A stretch of DNA of 55,814 nt, taken from Actinomycetota bacterium. Its GTDB lineage: Bacteria > Actinomycetota > Acidimicrobiia > Acidimicrobiales > Poriferisodalaceae. Location of the stretch: positions 1 to 55,814 of the forward strand of contig JABABU010000023.1 of NCBI GenBank assembly GCA_014238065.1, written 5' to 3'. The translations under genes were made by a program, and so were the position numbers. The notes below the pieces were generated by a model. The model was given only the letters and a program-made list of their open reading frames with translations. It did not search any database and was not told the origin of the DNA. Each line of letters starts with the position of its first letter. Position 1 is the stretch's first letter. This document shows positions 41,253-52,284 of this stretch, in pieces.

Positions 41253-43797
41253 TCAGCGGAAGGTGCGTCCTCCATTGGCCGTCGACCTGGCGCATTGCTT
41301 CTGCGACTGCGCCGGCAGTCGGGACAAGACCGATCTCACCGACACCCTTTACACCGTACGGCGAGTTCGGCTGGGGGTCCTCGACCAGAATGACATCAAC
41401 GGGGGGCATGTCCTTTGCCCTGAGGATGCCGAGACTCCTCAGCGTCATGTTGGTGGGGCGGCCGAGTTCGTCCGTCGGAAACTCTTCGGTCAGGGCGTAT
41501 CCGAGGCCCATGTGCACGCTGCCCTCGATCTGACCCTCACACATGAGCGGATTCACGGCCTTACCAACGTCGTGCGCAGCGACAACCCTCTCGATCTCGC
41601 CTGTCGTCTCGTCGGCGATGACGAGCTGTGCTGCGTAGCCGAACGTCGAGTGGATACACGGGTTCTCGACATTGTCGTCGAGCTTGTTTGTCCAATCGAC
41701 CCGATACTCGCCCTCGTAGTCAACCCCCACTTCGCAGCCTCCGTCGGCAGCCACCTTGCAGGCATCGGCGACGGATCCAGCGGTCATCAGCGTGCCGCGG
41801 CTGCCCGTTGTCTGGCCTGCGCCGAGCTCGCGGCTGGTGTCGACGATGACATTCACCTTCGCCGGGTCGAGCCCGAGTTCTTGCACGGCCACCTGAAGAG
41901 CGACGGTGTGCACACCTTGACCCATCTCGGTCCAGCAGTGCCGAACGTCAACAGTGCCGTCCTCGTTGAAACGGACAACGGCCTTGGCGACCTCGAGAAA
42001 CCCGTTGCCGAGACCCGAGTTCTTGAGACCTAGACCGAGACCAACTGCTTTGCCGGACACTCGCGCAGCTTCGTATGGCTCCTTCACAGCCTCGAGACAC
42101 GAGCGAGCGCCTTTGCTGCCGTCGTCCATGATCTGGCCAGGGCCCCACACCGAGCCTGGTACGACAACATTTCGCGACCGAATCTCCCAGCCGCTGATAC
42201 CGACGGCGTCGGCGAGACGATCCATCACGCCTTCCATCGCGAACTGGGCCTGGTTGGCGCCGAAACCCCTGAACGCGCCGCAGACAGAGTTGTTGGTGCG
42301 GACCGCGACAGCCCTGACGTCGATGTTGGGAACTGCGTACGGTCCGCTCGCGTGCCCTGCGGCCCGTTCGAGCACCTTCATCCCGACCGATGCGTACGGG
42401 CCGCTATCACCGAGCATCCTGGCCCGAATGGCCGTGAGATTTCCCTCTGCGTCACACCCTGCCTCGTATTCGAGGTGGATCGGGTGACGCTTGGCGTGGA
42501 CGATGAGGCTTTCTTCCCGAGAGAACGTGCATTTCACGGGACGTTGGAGCAACCAGGCCGCTAGCGCGGTCTGTGCCTGGTTCGCCATGTCTTCTTTGCC
42601 ACCGAACGCGCCGCCGTTGCTGACGAGCGTGACCTCGATCTGCGAGGGATCGATACCCAGCACCTTGGCCGACAGGTTCCTGTCATCCCACACACCCTGG
42701 CCGCCGGAGTACATCAGCAATCGACGATCGTCGCCGATGGTGCAGAGTGTCGATTCCGGCTCGAGAAACGCTTGCTCCACCCGCTGCGTCTCGAATGTCT
42801 CTGTGACGACATGGGCGCTACCAGCGAGCGCGGCATCGACATCGCCTCGCGCATAGGTCGACACGCTCAAAATGTTGCCGTCCAGCCCCCAGACCGCATC
42901 TTCGGCGCTTTCAACAGCGTGCTTCGGGTCGGTGATCGGCCTCAGCACGTCATAGGTGACGTCGATGAGTTTGGCCGCAAGCCTCGCTGTAGGCCGATCT
43001 TCGGCAACGACGAAGGCAATGACATCGCCGAGATAGCTCGTGCGGCCACCGACGGGAATGAAGACAGGCCAGTCCTGGTGAATCAAACCCGTCTTCAGCT
43101 CACCCTGAACGTCTGCCGCGGTGAAGACTCGAACGACTCCTGGCACGGCCTCGGCAGCGCTGACGTCGATGGCTAGCACATCGGCTCTCGAATGATCGCT
43201 GAGCCTCACGGCTGCGTGCAACATGTCGTCGACGACCATGTCGTCGACGAAGTCCTTCACGCCGAGCGTGAGTTCCTCACCCTCATAACGAACAGCTCTC
43301 GATCCGACGCCGGTTGCGATCTCGACGTTGGCTTCAGTCGGCGTTCCCGTTGCAAGTGCCTCTACCGCATCGAGGATCTTGATGTAGCCGGTGCATCGAC
43401 AGAGGTGTCCCCCGAGATGTCGCGCCGCCTTGTCTCTGCTGAGTTCCGCTCCGTTCTTGTCGATGAGCGCCTTCGCCCGCATCACGATGCCGGGAGTGCA
43501 GAAGCCGCACTGAAGTGCGCCTGTCTGAGCGAATGTCGTGGCGAACCTTTGACGCTCTTCTGGGTCGAGACCCTCGAGCGTGGTGATCTCCTTGCCCGCT
43601 GCCTTCTCGAGCGACGTCTGACACGACACCATGGCCTTGCCATCCACGAGCACGACACAACAGCCACACTGGCCGCTCGGTGAGCAGCCATCCTTCGCAC
43701 TGAAAACCTCGAGTTCGTCTCTGAGGGCAGCAAGAAGATGCTCGTGATCTCCGACATCGACCGGAAATCCGTTGAGTGCGAAGGCACTCACTGCCAC
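41221..43797 (-). CDS. Xanthine dehydrogenase, XdhD/selenium-dependent type
   Basis: 858-residue molybdenum hydroxylase. Residues 1-150 hold two [2Fe-2S] domains: CSPSGQCGCC...C, and CGFCTPG with CRCTGY. Residues 160-858 are the molybdopterin part with GGAFGGKEDM, NSVCGAFRGFGANQ and the glutamate loop GVKGVGEIGLVP. The order fused Fe-S then molybdenum matches the XdhD/Se-dependent group. The FAD subunit that usually completes it (YgfM type) has no gene here. The enzyme should hydroxylate a purine such as hypoxanthine or xanthine, or run in reverse. It starts at GTG 43797, 41 bases after the PLP-enzyme stop. Confidence 0.9.
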   Translation of the reverse strand: MAVSAFALNGFPVDVGDHEHLLAALRDELEVFSAKDGCSPSGQCGCCVVLVDGKAMVSCQTSLEKAAGKEITTLEGLDPEERQRFATTFAQTGALQCGFCTPGIVMRAKALIDKNGAELSRDKAARHLGGHLCRCTGYIKILDAVEALATGTPTEANVEIATGVGSRAVRYEGEELTLGVKDFVDDMVVDDMLHAAVRLSDHSRADVLAIDVSAAEAVPGVVRVFTAADVQGELKTGLIHQDWPVFIPVGGRTSYLGDVIAFVVAEDRPTARLAAKLIDVTYDVLRPITDPKHAVESAEDAVWGLDGNILSVSTYARGDVDAALAGSAHVVTETFETQRVEQAFLEPESTLCTIGDDRRLLMYSGGQGVWDDRNLSAKVLGIDPSQIEVTLVSNGGAFGGKEDMANQAQTALAAWLLQRPVKCTFSREESLIVHAKRHPIHLEYEAGCDAEGNLTAIRARMLGDSGPYASVGMKVLERAAGHASGPYAVPNIDVRAVAVRTNNSVCGAFRGFGANQAQFAMEGVMDRLADAVGISGWEIRSRNVVVPGSVWGPGQIMDDGSKGARSCLEAVKEPYEAARVSGKAVGLGLGLKNSGLGNGFLEVAKAVVRFNEDGTVDVRHCWTEMGQGVHTVALQVAVQELGLDPAKVNVIVDTSRELGAGQTTGSRGTLMTAGSVADACKVAADGGCEVGVDYEGEYRVDWTNKLDDNVENPCIHSTFGYAAQLVIADETTGEIERVVAAHDVGKAVNPLMCEGQIEGSVHMGLGYALTEEFPTDELGRPTNMTLRSLGILRAKDMPPVDVILVEDPQPNSPYGVKGVGEIGLVPTAGAVAEAMRQVDGQWRTHLPLNVHQPVKVTG

Positions 43798-43837
43798 AAC
43801 CTCATGTCCGAATTTCTCCTACTGGGTGTTGGTCTGA

Positions 43838-45006
43838 TCATGAACGACGGTGACCGGTGAACAGAACTGCAACCTGTTCACCCGGGGCGATCTCATCCGC
43901 CATCAACATTAATCCAGCGAGACCGGCGGTCCCCGTTGCATCGACGTCGATCCCAGTGTGTCCACGACCAAGATCGAGGGCTTCTACCACGGTCATCTCA
44001 GGAATCACGAGCGGCTCACCACCACTGCTGGCCATCGCTGTCATGAGGGGGACCCAGTCGTAAGTCACGTCGTCCAGAATTCCGGAAGCCGCGCTTTGGC
44101 CGACTTCTTCCCACGGCCACATGAACTCCTCAGCCAGCGCGCCGGCATCGGATCGATCGACGCCTGCGGTGCCTGCTGCATCCCAAGCGCGCCTCAGAGG
44201 AGCAGCCGACTCCGTCTGGACGCCGTAAACGCGTGGCATGGCCGCGAGCGACCCAGCGGCGACGCCGTCAGCGAGACCTGCAGCGAGGCATGCACCCAGC
44301 GCTCCTCCGCCGACTTGGACGAAAACTCGATCGAGCCGTCCAGGACCTCCGCTCTGCTCCGAGAGCGCGTCGGCGAGTTCCCAGCCGATTGTCCTGGCCC
44401 CGTCGAAAGTTCTCGGCACATCCGATCCCTGCACGCTGAAACCAGTCGATCCCGCGGCGACTGCTTCTTTGAAACGCAGGTAGCAAGGGTCGCCGATCTC
44501 GCCCTCACGTCGCTCGCATCGTTCGATCGTCACGTCGAGCGCTTCGAGTTGATCTACCACTGCCTCATCGGCCCACACCGGGATGAAGACGCGAAGGGCG
44601 CGATCGGCAGCCTTGGCGACGACGGCGGCACCCAACGCGGCGTTGCCACACGAAGCAATCACCAGTTCGTCGGAGTCACACTGTGCTTCGTGTTCGTCGA
44701 TGGCGAGGTGCAGAGCGAGCCCGAACAGGTGGCGCGCCTTATGCGAGCCAGAGACGTTGTTGGTCTCGTCCTTGACCCACATGGTCGACGAGGCTTCAAG
44801 CCCGATCGCGCCCGCCAGTTGACGAAACGACGCCGTCGGCGTGACCACGAATCCGGCCCTGCCACTTGCTGCTTCGACCTGAGCGACAGATGCGTCCAGT
44901 CGTTCGACGAGATCGACGAAGCCCATGTCGTCGCGACCGGTCGCTACCCATCGAGTGTATGAATCGAGACGAGTCCGGTAGACGACGAACGGGTTCGCCT
45001 CGGTGG

Positions 45007-45010
<4 letters not shown>
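43838..45010 (-). CDS. Fold-type II PLP-dependent lyase
   Basis: 390-residue PLP enzyme of the threonine synthase/dehydratase superfamily. The PLP lysine is in VSGSHKARHLFG, the phosphate loop partner reads ASCGNAALGAAVV and the glycine loop QVGGGALG. It could be a 2,3-diaminopropionate ammonia-lyase-type enzyme, because YgeX plays that part in the comparable purine clusters; overall similarity to YgeX looks low to my eye. Alternatives are threonine- or serine-type dehydratase. It overlaps the next PLP gene by four bases (ATGA), so they may form one complex. Confidence 0.78.
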
Positions 45011-46518
<1,508 letters not shown>

Positions 46519-46552
46519 GGGGGCGTGGTCTCGATCTCTGTGGAGCGGTGCC

Positions 46553-48163
46553 TCAAGCTGCAGGAGAGAGGTCAGCTCTAAGAGTACGAAGTATTCGGTT
46601 CGCAGCGCTACGCCCCGGGTCAACAATGGATGGTGGCATCGTCATGTCCCCTGCATCGCACAGGAAAAGCCCGTCCACGGGCGTGGCATGATCGTCATGG
46701 CGGTGTCGGCGTGGCAGCGTTCCGAGCGCGGCCCTTGCCGCCAGACCACGCTGGCGGTACGGCTGGAGACCTTCGGCATCGACGGCGGCAGGTGTGATGA
46801 TTCGCCACCCACTGACGGCGGTCGCCAGGTCGTGACCAAAGGCGTCGGCGGCCAGTTCGATCCAGCGAGCCGGTTCTGCTGAACCTGGCCAACCGCCGCT
46901 GAGTTCGTACGGTGCGTGGAACAGCTCGATCGACAGGGTCGACGGGGACGAAACTGCCAACGAGGAGTCGACGCCGGCCACGACCGATATGACCATCGGG
47001 GGCCGCTGTGCGATCGCGCCGTGACGAAGCAGCCGAAAGCCGTTGCTGAGCGCCCTGGCCCCCGGGGTCACGACGATCCCAGATTGAACATCTTCTGGAA
47101 CTCCGCATCGCCCGAGTGAAGCGACGACATCGGCCCGTCTCACAGGAAACTCGGCGAGGACCGCGTCGATTCTTGCAACATGACCCTCTGAAACAGGCGT
47201 TGCCTCCGCCCTTCGGATCAACGACGACGCGACGGCCGGCGCAGGTTTCAGGCATTGAAGAATTGCTCGCCGTGGATCGCATGCAACCACGACACAGCCG
47301 GATTCGAATTCCTCGCCAGAGTCGACAACGACAGAGTGCACTCCTCGGGCATCGGCAACGATGCGAGACACCCGCGCCGAGGTGATGATCGACCCTCCAT
47401 TTTCTCGTACCACCGACGCCAGCGCCGCCGCGACAGGGACAGAACCGGACTTGGCCGTGTCGGTCAGTCCCGAATGCGAGAGGGCGTACCCGAGGGCACC
47501 CAGCCCCGAGCCAGGGAGGTCGGGAGTTCTGCCCGACGCGACAGGTCCACGCACGAGTGCAGCGCTTCGGAGCGGTTCAGTCTCGAAGAACGAGTGCAGA
47601 ACATCGGCTGCGCTGCGACGACTCCACCTTGCCAACGTTGCTGCCGCCGAGTTCCTACGATCGAGTAGCCGGCGGAGTGGAGGGGTTCGCGAATCGTCCT
47701 CTGACAACTCTTGAAGAAGTTCGATCACCGGCTTGGCTGCCGTCAGATACCGCTCGTAGTTGGCCGATTCATACCTGTGGGTGACTCTCAACGCATCGAG
47801 GGTTGCGCGTTCGCTCGCGAATCTGAGGAACGGATCGCCACCAAGCCACGACATCGCAAGCTCTGGGACGTCTCCGGTCGAGGCGACCAGGCCGTGGCGT
47901 TCCAGGTCGAGTTCGTGCGCCACGGTCGAGTTGAATCGAGACCGGGAGTCGAAAGGAACGAATTCGGCGCCGAGCGCCCTCACGCTCGTCGAAGTTCCGC
48001 CCAGATGCGCTCGCGCCTCGAGCACCTTTACCGGCAGGCCGGAGCTTGCGAGGTACGCGGCGCACGTGAGACCGGAGATTCCTCCGCCGATGACGATCGC
48101 AGGGCGCTGGTGGTCGGGTGGCTCGACGTGTTCTGATACGACTCTGGAAGGCACGTCCCACAC
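46553..48163 (-). CDS. CrtI-like FAD-dependent oxidoreductase
   Basis: 536-residue phytoene-dehydrogenase-like flavoprotein. The dinucleotide motif is VIGGGISGLTCAAYLAS (about 24-40), with the following LEARAHLGGTSTS. The C-terminal FAD motif is DGLFLCDAGDMTMPP. It is a clear paralogue of the gene at 49698-51305 (shared ARWSRRSAADVLHSFF region). Typical CrtI proteins desaturate carotenoids, but no carotenoid genes are nearby; here it lies between the hydantoinase and PLP genes. It may supply the redox step that YgfK carries in the related purine clusters; this is inference. Confidence 0.82.
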   Translation of the reverse strand: MWDVPSRVVSEHVEPPDHQRPAIVIGGGISGLTCAAYLASSGLPVKVLEARAHLGGTSTSVRALGAEFVPFDSRSRFNSTVAHELDLERHGLVASTGDVPELAMSWLGGDPFLRFASERATLDALRVTHRYESANYERYLTAAKPVIELLQELSEDDSRTPPLRRLLDRRNSAAATLARWSRRSAADVLHSFFETEPLRSAALVRGPVASGRTPDLPGSGLGALGYALSHSGLTDTAKSGSVPVAAALASVVRENGGSIITSARVSRIVADARGVHSVVVDSGEEFESGCVVVACDPRRAILQCLKPAPAVASSLIRRAEATPVSEGHVARIDAVLAEFPVRRADVVASLGRCGVPEDVQSGIVVTPGARALSNGFRLLRHGAIAQRPPMVISVVAGVDSSLAVSSPSTLSIELFHAPYELSGGWPGSAEPARWIELAADAFGHDLATAVSGWRIITPAAVDAEGLQPYRQRGLAARAALGTLPRRHRHDDHATPVDGLFLCDAGDMTMPPSIVDPGRSAANRILRTLRADLSPAA

Positions 48164-48243
48164 ATTACGACTATGTTACGAAATTGTCCGCGCGCTGTAA
48201 CAATGTCTGAAGCCACTCTTCTGACTGTGGAGAATCGGTTCCG

Positions 48244-49650
48244 TCAGATGAGCAGGTCGGACAGTCCTCGCTTCACGAACCGCCCTCGACCCGTCCTGCC
48301 GACGAACTTGCCGTTGTCGATCACCATCTGTCCCCGCGACATCACCGTTTCGACAGCGCCTGTCAGGTCGAAGCCTTGCCACGCCGAGATATCGGAGTTC
48401 ATATGGTGACTTTCGACGCCGAGTGTGTGTCGACGCGACGGGTCATAGATCACGACGTCGGCATCGCTCCCAGGCGCTATGACGCCCTTCTTCGGGTACA
48501 TCCCGAACAGCCGCGCCGGCGTCGTCGAGCACGTCTCGACCCATCGGGCGATGCTCAGATGTCCATCGACGACGCCCTGGTGGATCAGGTCCATCCTGTG
48601 CTCGATCGAGCCGAGGCCGTTCGGTGTCAGCCGGAAATCGTCAATACCGAGAAGCTTGTCCTTTTCACAGAACGGACAATGGTCGGTGGAGACGACGGAA
48701 AGATCGTCAGCCCTCAGCCCGGTCCACAGCGAACCAGAATGATGGTGTTCGCGAAGTGGAGGCGAACACACATAGGTCAACCCGTCGATACCTTCCTGCG
48801 TGAGATGATCCTCGATCGACAAGTAGAGGTACTGTGGGCACGTCTCGGCGAAGACGTTGCGGCCCCTGTCGCGGGCAGCCGCCACCTCGGCCAGAGCCTC
48901 GGTTGCCGACAGATGCACTATGTAGACCGGCGCCCCCGCCACCGCTGCCAACGAAATGGCGCGATGCGTGGCCTCACCTTCGAGCTCAGAGGGACGGGTC
49001 CTTCCATGCCAGACCGGGTCGGTGTTACCCCGCTCGACGGCTTGCTCGCGGAGCACATCGATGGCGATGCCGTTTTCGGCGTGCACCATCACCATCGCAC
49101 CGGTCTCAGCCGCCACCTGCATGGCCCGCAAGATCTGGCCGTCGTCGCTGTACACGTGGCCGGGGTAGGCCATGTAGTACTTGAAGCTCGTGATTCCCTC
49201 GTCGATGAGGGTCGGCATCTCCTTCAGCGCAGAGTCGGTCACGTCACCCATGCTCATGTGAAACGCGTAATCGATCACGCACTGGCCTTCGGCCTTCGCG
49301 AACTGTTCGTCGACCGATCGCCTGACGTCGTCACCGAGGGTTTGGTTGCAGAAGTCGACGACGGTCGTCGTGCCACCCCACGCCGCGGCCACCGTCCCCG
49401 TTTCGAACGAATCGGACACTGTGGCTTCCGGACTCATCTCGAGCGCCAGGTGCGTGTGGACGTCGACACCACCGGGGACCACGTACCGACCCGTCGCGTC
49501 GATGACCCTTTCGGCAGATTCAGCGGCCGAAGCCGCAAGGCTGCTACCTGGCGCGAGCAGGGCTTCGATGGTCTCACCTTCGACGACCACGTCAGCGGAG
49601 CTCACGCCGGTCGACGACACTACCGAACCGCCTCGAATCACGATGGACAC
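48244..49650 (-). CDS. D-hydantoinase / dihydropyrimidinase
   Basis: 468-residue cyclic amidohydrolase that opens hydantoins or dihydropyrimidines. The binuclear metal site is HTH in GVDVHTHLAL, the carboxylated Lys157 in SFKYYMAY, His in VHAENG and VHLSA, and Asp in STDHCPF. GTTTVVDF and NGLGSIEHRMDL are further family marks. It matches E. coli HyuA in role. It begins the reverse run and is divergent from the second CrtI-like gene with 47 bases between. A likely substrate is a hydantoin- or ureido-ring intermediate. Confidence 0.93.
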   Translation of the reverse strand: MSIVIRGGSVVSSTGVSSADVVVEGETIEALLAPGSSLAASAAESAERVIDATGRYVVPGGVDVHTHLALEMSPEATVSDSFETGTVAAAWGGTTTVVDFCNQTLGDDVRRSVDEQFAKAEGQCVIDYAFHMSMGDVTDSALKEMPTLIDEGITSFKYYMAYPGHVYSDDGQILRAMQVAAETGAMVMVHAENGIAIDVLREQAVERGNTDPVWHGRTRPSELEGEATHRAISLAAVAGAPVYIVHLSATEALAEVAAARDRGRNVFAETCPQYLYLSIEDHLTQEGIDGLTYVCSPPLREHHHSGSLWTGLRADDLSVVSTDHCPFCEKDKLLGIDDFRLTPNGLGSIEHRMDLIHQGVVDGHLSIARWVETCSTTPARLFGMYPKKGVIAPGSDADVVIYDPSRRHTLGVESHHMNSDISAWQGFDLTGAVETVMSRGQMVIDNGKFVGRTGRGRFVKRGLSDLLI

Positions 49651-49697
49651 CCGCTTCCCCTTTCGACCGCTTCATCATCTCGTACCCTCGTGATGAT

Positions 49698-51305
49698 GTG
49701 GCGGACAGTTCCAAGCCGGCGATCGGTGCTCGCCCGATGACCCGAGGCAACGACGCGCAAGTTATCGTGATCGGCGCAGGTCACAACGGCCTCATCTGCG
49801 CGGCGTACCTGGCACGGTCGGGTCACGATGTGCTGCTACTCGAGGCACGGGCCGGGGTCGGCGGTCTGGCGTCAACCGTCAGCGACCTCGGAGCCAGATT
49901 CAACATCTGCAACTGCGATCACAACATGATCAGGGCCAATCCGCTGCTCGACGAACTGGACCTGACAAGCTTCGGCCTCTCGTATCTCGAGCCAGAGCCG
50001 TCTTTCGTGAACATGCTCTGGAGCGGAACCGACCCGTGGCTGAGCTTCTACGACGTCGATCGCACCCTCGCTGGTTTGGCGAAGACGCGACCCGACCAGG
50101 TCGCGAACTATCGCAACTACCTCGAAGTTGCGCTACCTGTCGCAGAACTCCTCGTCGAAGTCGCCGCAGTCACCCCATCGGCACCTCAGCTCATCTCATC
50201 GGTGATGCGAAAGCGAGCCAACGGCGCATCGACGCTGCTGCGATGGAGCCGGTCATCAGCCATCGACGTGATGCGTAGCTTCTTCACCGACGACACCATG
50301 ATCATGCCGGGCATCAGCGTCGGTCCAACCGTCTGGGGTGCACCACCCAACGCGAAGGGAACCGGCCTGGCCGCGGCTGGTTACGCCATGCGTCACACCG
50401 TGCACACGGGCCGCCCGATCGGTGGCAGCGGAGCGCTCACTGACGCAGTATGCGATGCATACGTCGCCGCCGGCGGCATCGTTCAGTGCGGCAGCCGCGT
50501 CGAAACTCTGCTGGTCGAGAACACCAAAGCCGTCGGTGTCGTCCTCGATTCCGGCGAACAACTCCGAAGCGATCTGATCATCGCGGCATGCGACCCTCGT
50601 ATCGTTCTCGGCGAGTGGATCACCGGCGAGTCGAAGCGGGCGCGACCGACAACAGCCAAATGGCGAAACAAACCGGTGCTCGACGGCTACGAATCAAAGA
50701 TCGACGCGGTGGTCAGTGCACTACCGAGATATACCGCACTCGAACGGATCGCCGATCAGTTCGAGGGCGACGATCCGCTCGAACCGACCAGCGTCATCGC
50801 GCCATCCTTTGACGAAGTCATGGAAGCCCACGCATTGTTGGGCGTCGGTGAGGTCGCCGAACGGCCAACTCTTCTCGTCAACTTTCCCTCGGTGCTCGAC
50901 GAGTCGATGCGCACGGCCGAAGGACATCACATCATGAGCTTGGAGGCCTTGTTCACCCCCTATGCCGTGACCGGCGGATGGCCATCGAGCAATGAGCCGA
51001 TGCGCTGGATGACCAAGTGGGCCGAACTGGTTCAACCCGGGTTCCTCGACCACGTCATCAATTGGCGAGCCATGACCCCCGACCGGTACGAAAGCGAGTT
51101 CGAGATGCACCGCGGCCACACGCCGTCATATTCGGGATCACCGGTCGACGCGCTCTTCGGTCTCAACAAGGAGCTCACCCGGTACGACGCTCCGATCGAT
51201 GGACTGATGCTGACGGGGGCGGGCACATACCCCGGTGCCGGCGTGTGGGGGGCATCGGGCCGAAATGCAGCAGCAGCAGCAGTGAAGAAACTTCGGCGGC
51301 GTTGA
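49698..51305 (+). CDS. CrtI-like FAD-dependent oxidoreductase, second copy
   Basis: 535-residue flavoprotein from GTG 49698; an ATG at 49737 would shorten it by 13 residues and is nearly as good. The FAD motif is VIVIGAGHNGLICAAYLARS (about 22-41) and LEARAGVGGLAS follows. The C-terminal flavin loop is DGLMLTGAGTYPGAGVWGAS. LLRWSRSSAIDVMRSFF aligns with the paralogue at 46553. It leads the forward run of LLM proteins and ends one base before the GTG start of the next gene. Catalytic role is unknown; NAD(P) or F420 could be partners. Confidence 0.83.
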   Translation: MADSSKPAIGARPMTRGNDAQVIVIGAGHNGLICAAYLARSGHDVLLLEARAGVGGLASTVSDLGARFNICNCDHNMIRANPLLDELDLTSFGLSYLEPEPSFVNMLWSGTDPWLSFYDVDRTLAGLAKTRPDQVANYRNYLEVALPVAELLVEVAAVTPSAPQLISSVMRKRANGASTLLRWSRSSAIDVMRSFFTDDTMIMPGISVGPTVWGAPPNAKGTGLAAAGYAMRHTVHTGRPIGGSGALTDAVCDAYVAAGGIVQCGSRVETLLVENTKAVGVVLDSGEQLRSDLIIAACDPRIVLGEWITGESKRARPTTAKWRNKPVLDGYESKIDAVVSALPRYTALERIADQFEGDDPLEPTSVIAPSFDEVMEAHALLGVGEVAERPTLLVNFPSVLDESMRTAEGHHIMSLEALFTPYAVTGGWPSSNEPMRWMTKWAELVQPGFLDHVINWRAMTPDRYESEFEMHRGHTPSYSGSPVDALFGLNKELTRYDAPIDGLMLTGAGTYPGAGVWGASGRNAAAAAVKKLRRR

Positions 51306-51306
51306 C

Positions 51307-52275
51307 GTGACGCGTCCGTATGCGGTCACTGCCAACGTCATGCCGGATGCCCCGGCGAGTGCGGTGACCAAGGCCGCGAAGATTGCGGAGGACCTCGGAT
51401 ACGAATCGGTGTGGATCTTCGATGAGGGCCTCGCCATGCGCGATGTCTACGTGACTCTGGCGGCCATCGCTCTCGGAACGCAGACCATCGAGCTCGGCAC
51501 CGGCGTCACCAACCCGTACACCCGGCATCCAGCCGTCACTGCAAACGCGATCGCCACACTCGACGAGATCTCTGAGGGACGGGCGTTCATCGGTATCGGT
51601 GCAGGAGGAGGCATGACTCTCAATCCACTGGTGATCGATCGCGCGGCCCCGGTTGCTGCCGTCCGCGAAATGATCACCGCGCTCCGAATGCTCTTTGCGG
51701 GCGAGGTCGTCGACTTCGATGGCACGACGATGGCCCTTCGTGGAGCACGCCTCCCTGCGACACGGACATCACTGGCCATCTGGTTCGCAGGTCGTGGCCC
51801 GAAGATGTTGGAGATGGCAGGAGCTCACGCAGACGGCGTGCATCTGGGGAACTTGCACAAGGCGACCATCGGCAACTCGGTTTCACAGGTCCGATCCAGT
51901 GCCGGCCGGAAAGTGAAGATCAGCCTCACCATCCCGATCGTCACCACCGACGCCGACTTCGCAACTGCTCGCTCGCAACTCACCTTCCGCCTTCCTGACT
52001 CTCCGCAAGCTGTCCGCGATCGGCTGGCGATCACGGCAACCGATGTCGCCGAATTGCGCGAAGCATTGGCTTCCGGCGGGCCGAGTGGTGCGGCTCAGCT
52101 CATCCGCGAAGAGTGGGTTTCTCAGTTCGTGCTCATGGGCGATGGCTCGGCGTGGCGTTCAGAGCTCGACCAGATCATGACCGGCTACGACATCGACGAA
52201 TTCCAAGTGCAAGTACCGACGGTGTCAGAAGCCCACGCCCGTTTGGAAGCCGCGGCGAAGGTGCTCGCGTTGTAG
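51307..52275 (+). CDS. LLM-class F420-dependent oxidoreductase
   Basis: 322-residue LLM protein from GTG. The F420-binding pattern shows YESVWIFDEGLAMRDVYV, ELGTGVTNPYTRHPAVTAN, FIGIGAGGGMTLNP, and IWFAGRGPKMLEMAGAHADG near 160. The GTGVTNPYTRHP block makes it a paralogue of the two proteins at 53726 and 54706. Translational coupling to the flavoprotein is likely (stop and start one base apart). A role in reducing or oxidising an intermediate of the neighbouring pathway is inferred. Confidence 0.87.
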   Translation: MTRPYAVTANVMPDAPASAVTKAAKIAEDLGYESVWIFDEGLAMRDVYVTLAAIALGTQTIELGTGVTNPYTRHPAVTANAIATLDEISEGRAFIGIGAGGGMTLNPLVIDRAAPVAAVREMITALRMLFAGEVVDFDGTTMALRGARLPATRTSLAIWFAGRGPKMLEMAGAHADGVHLGNLHKATIGNSVSQVRSSAGRKVKISLTIPIVTTDADFATARSQLTFRLPDSPQAVRDRLAITATDVAELREALASGGPSGAAQLIREEWVSQFVLMGDGSAWRSELDQIMTGYDIDEFQVQVPTVSEAHARLEAAAKVLAL

Positions 52276-52284
52276 TTTGCGGCT

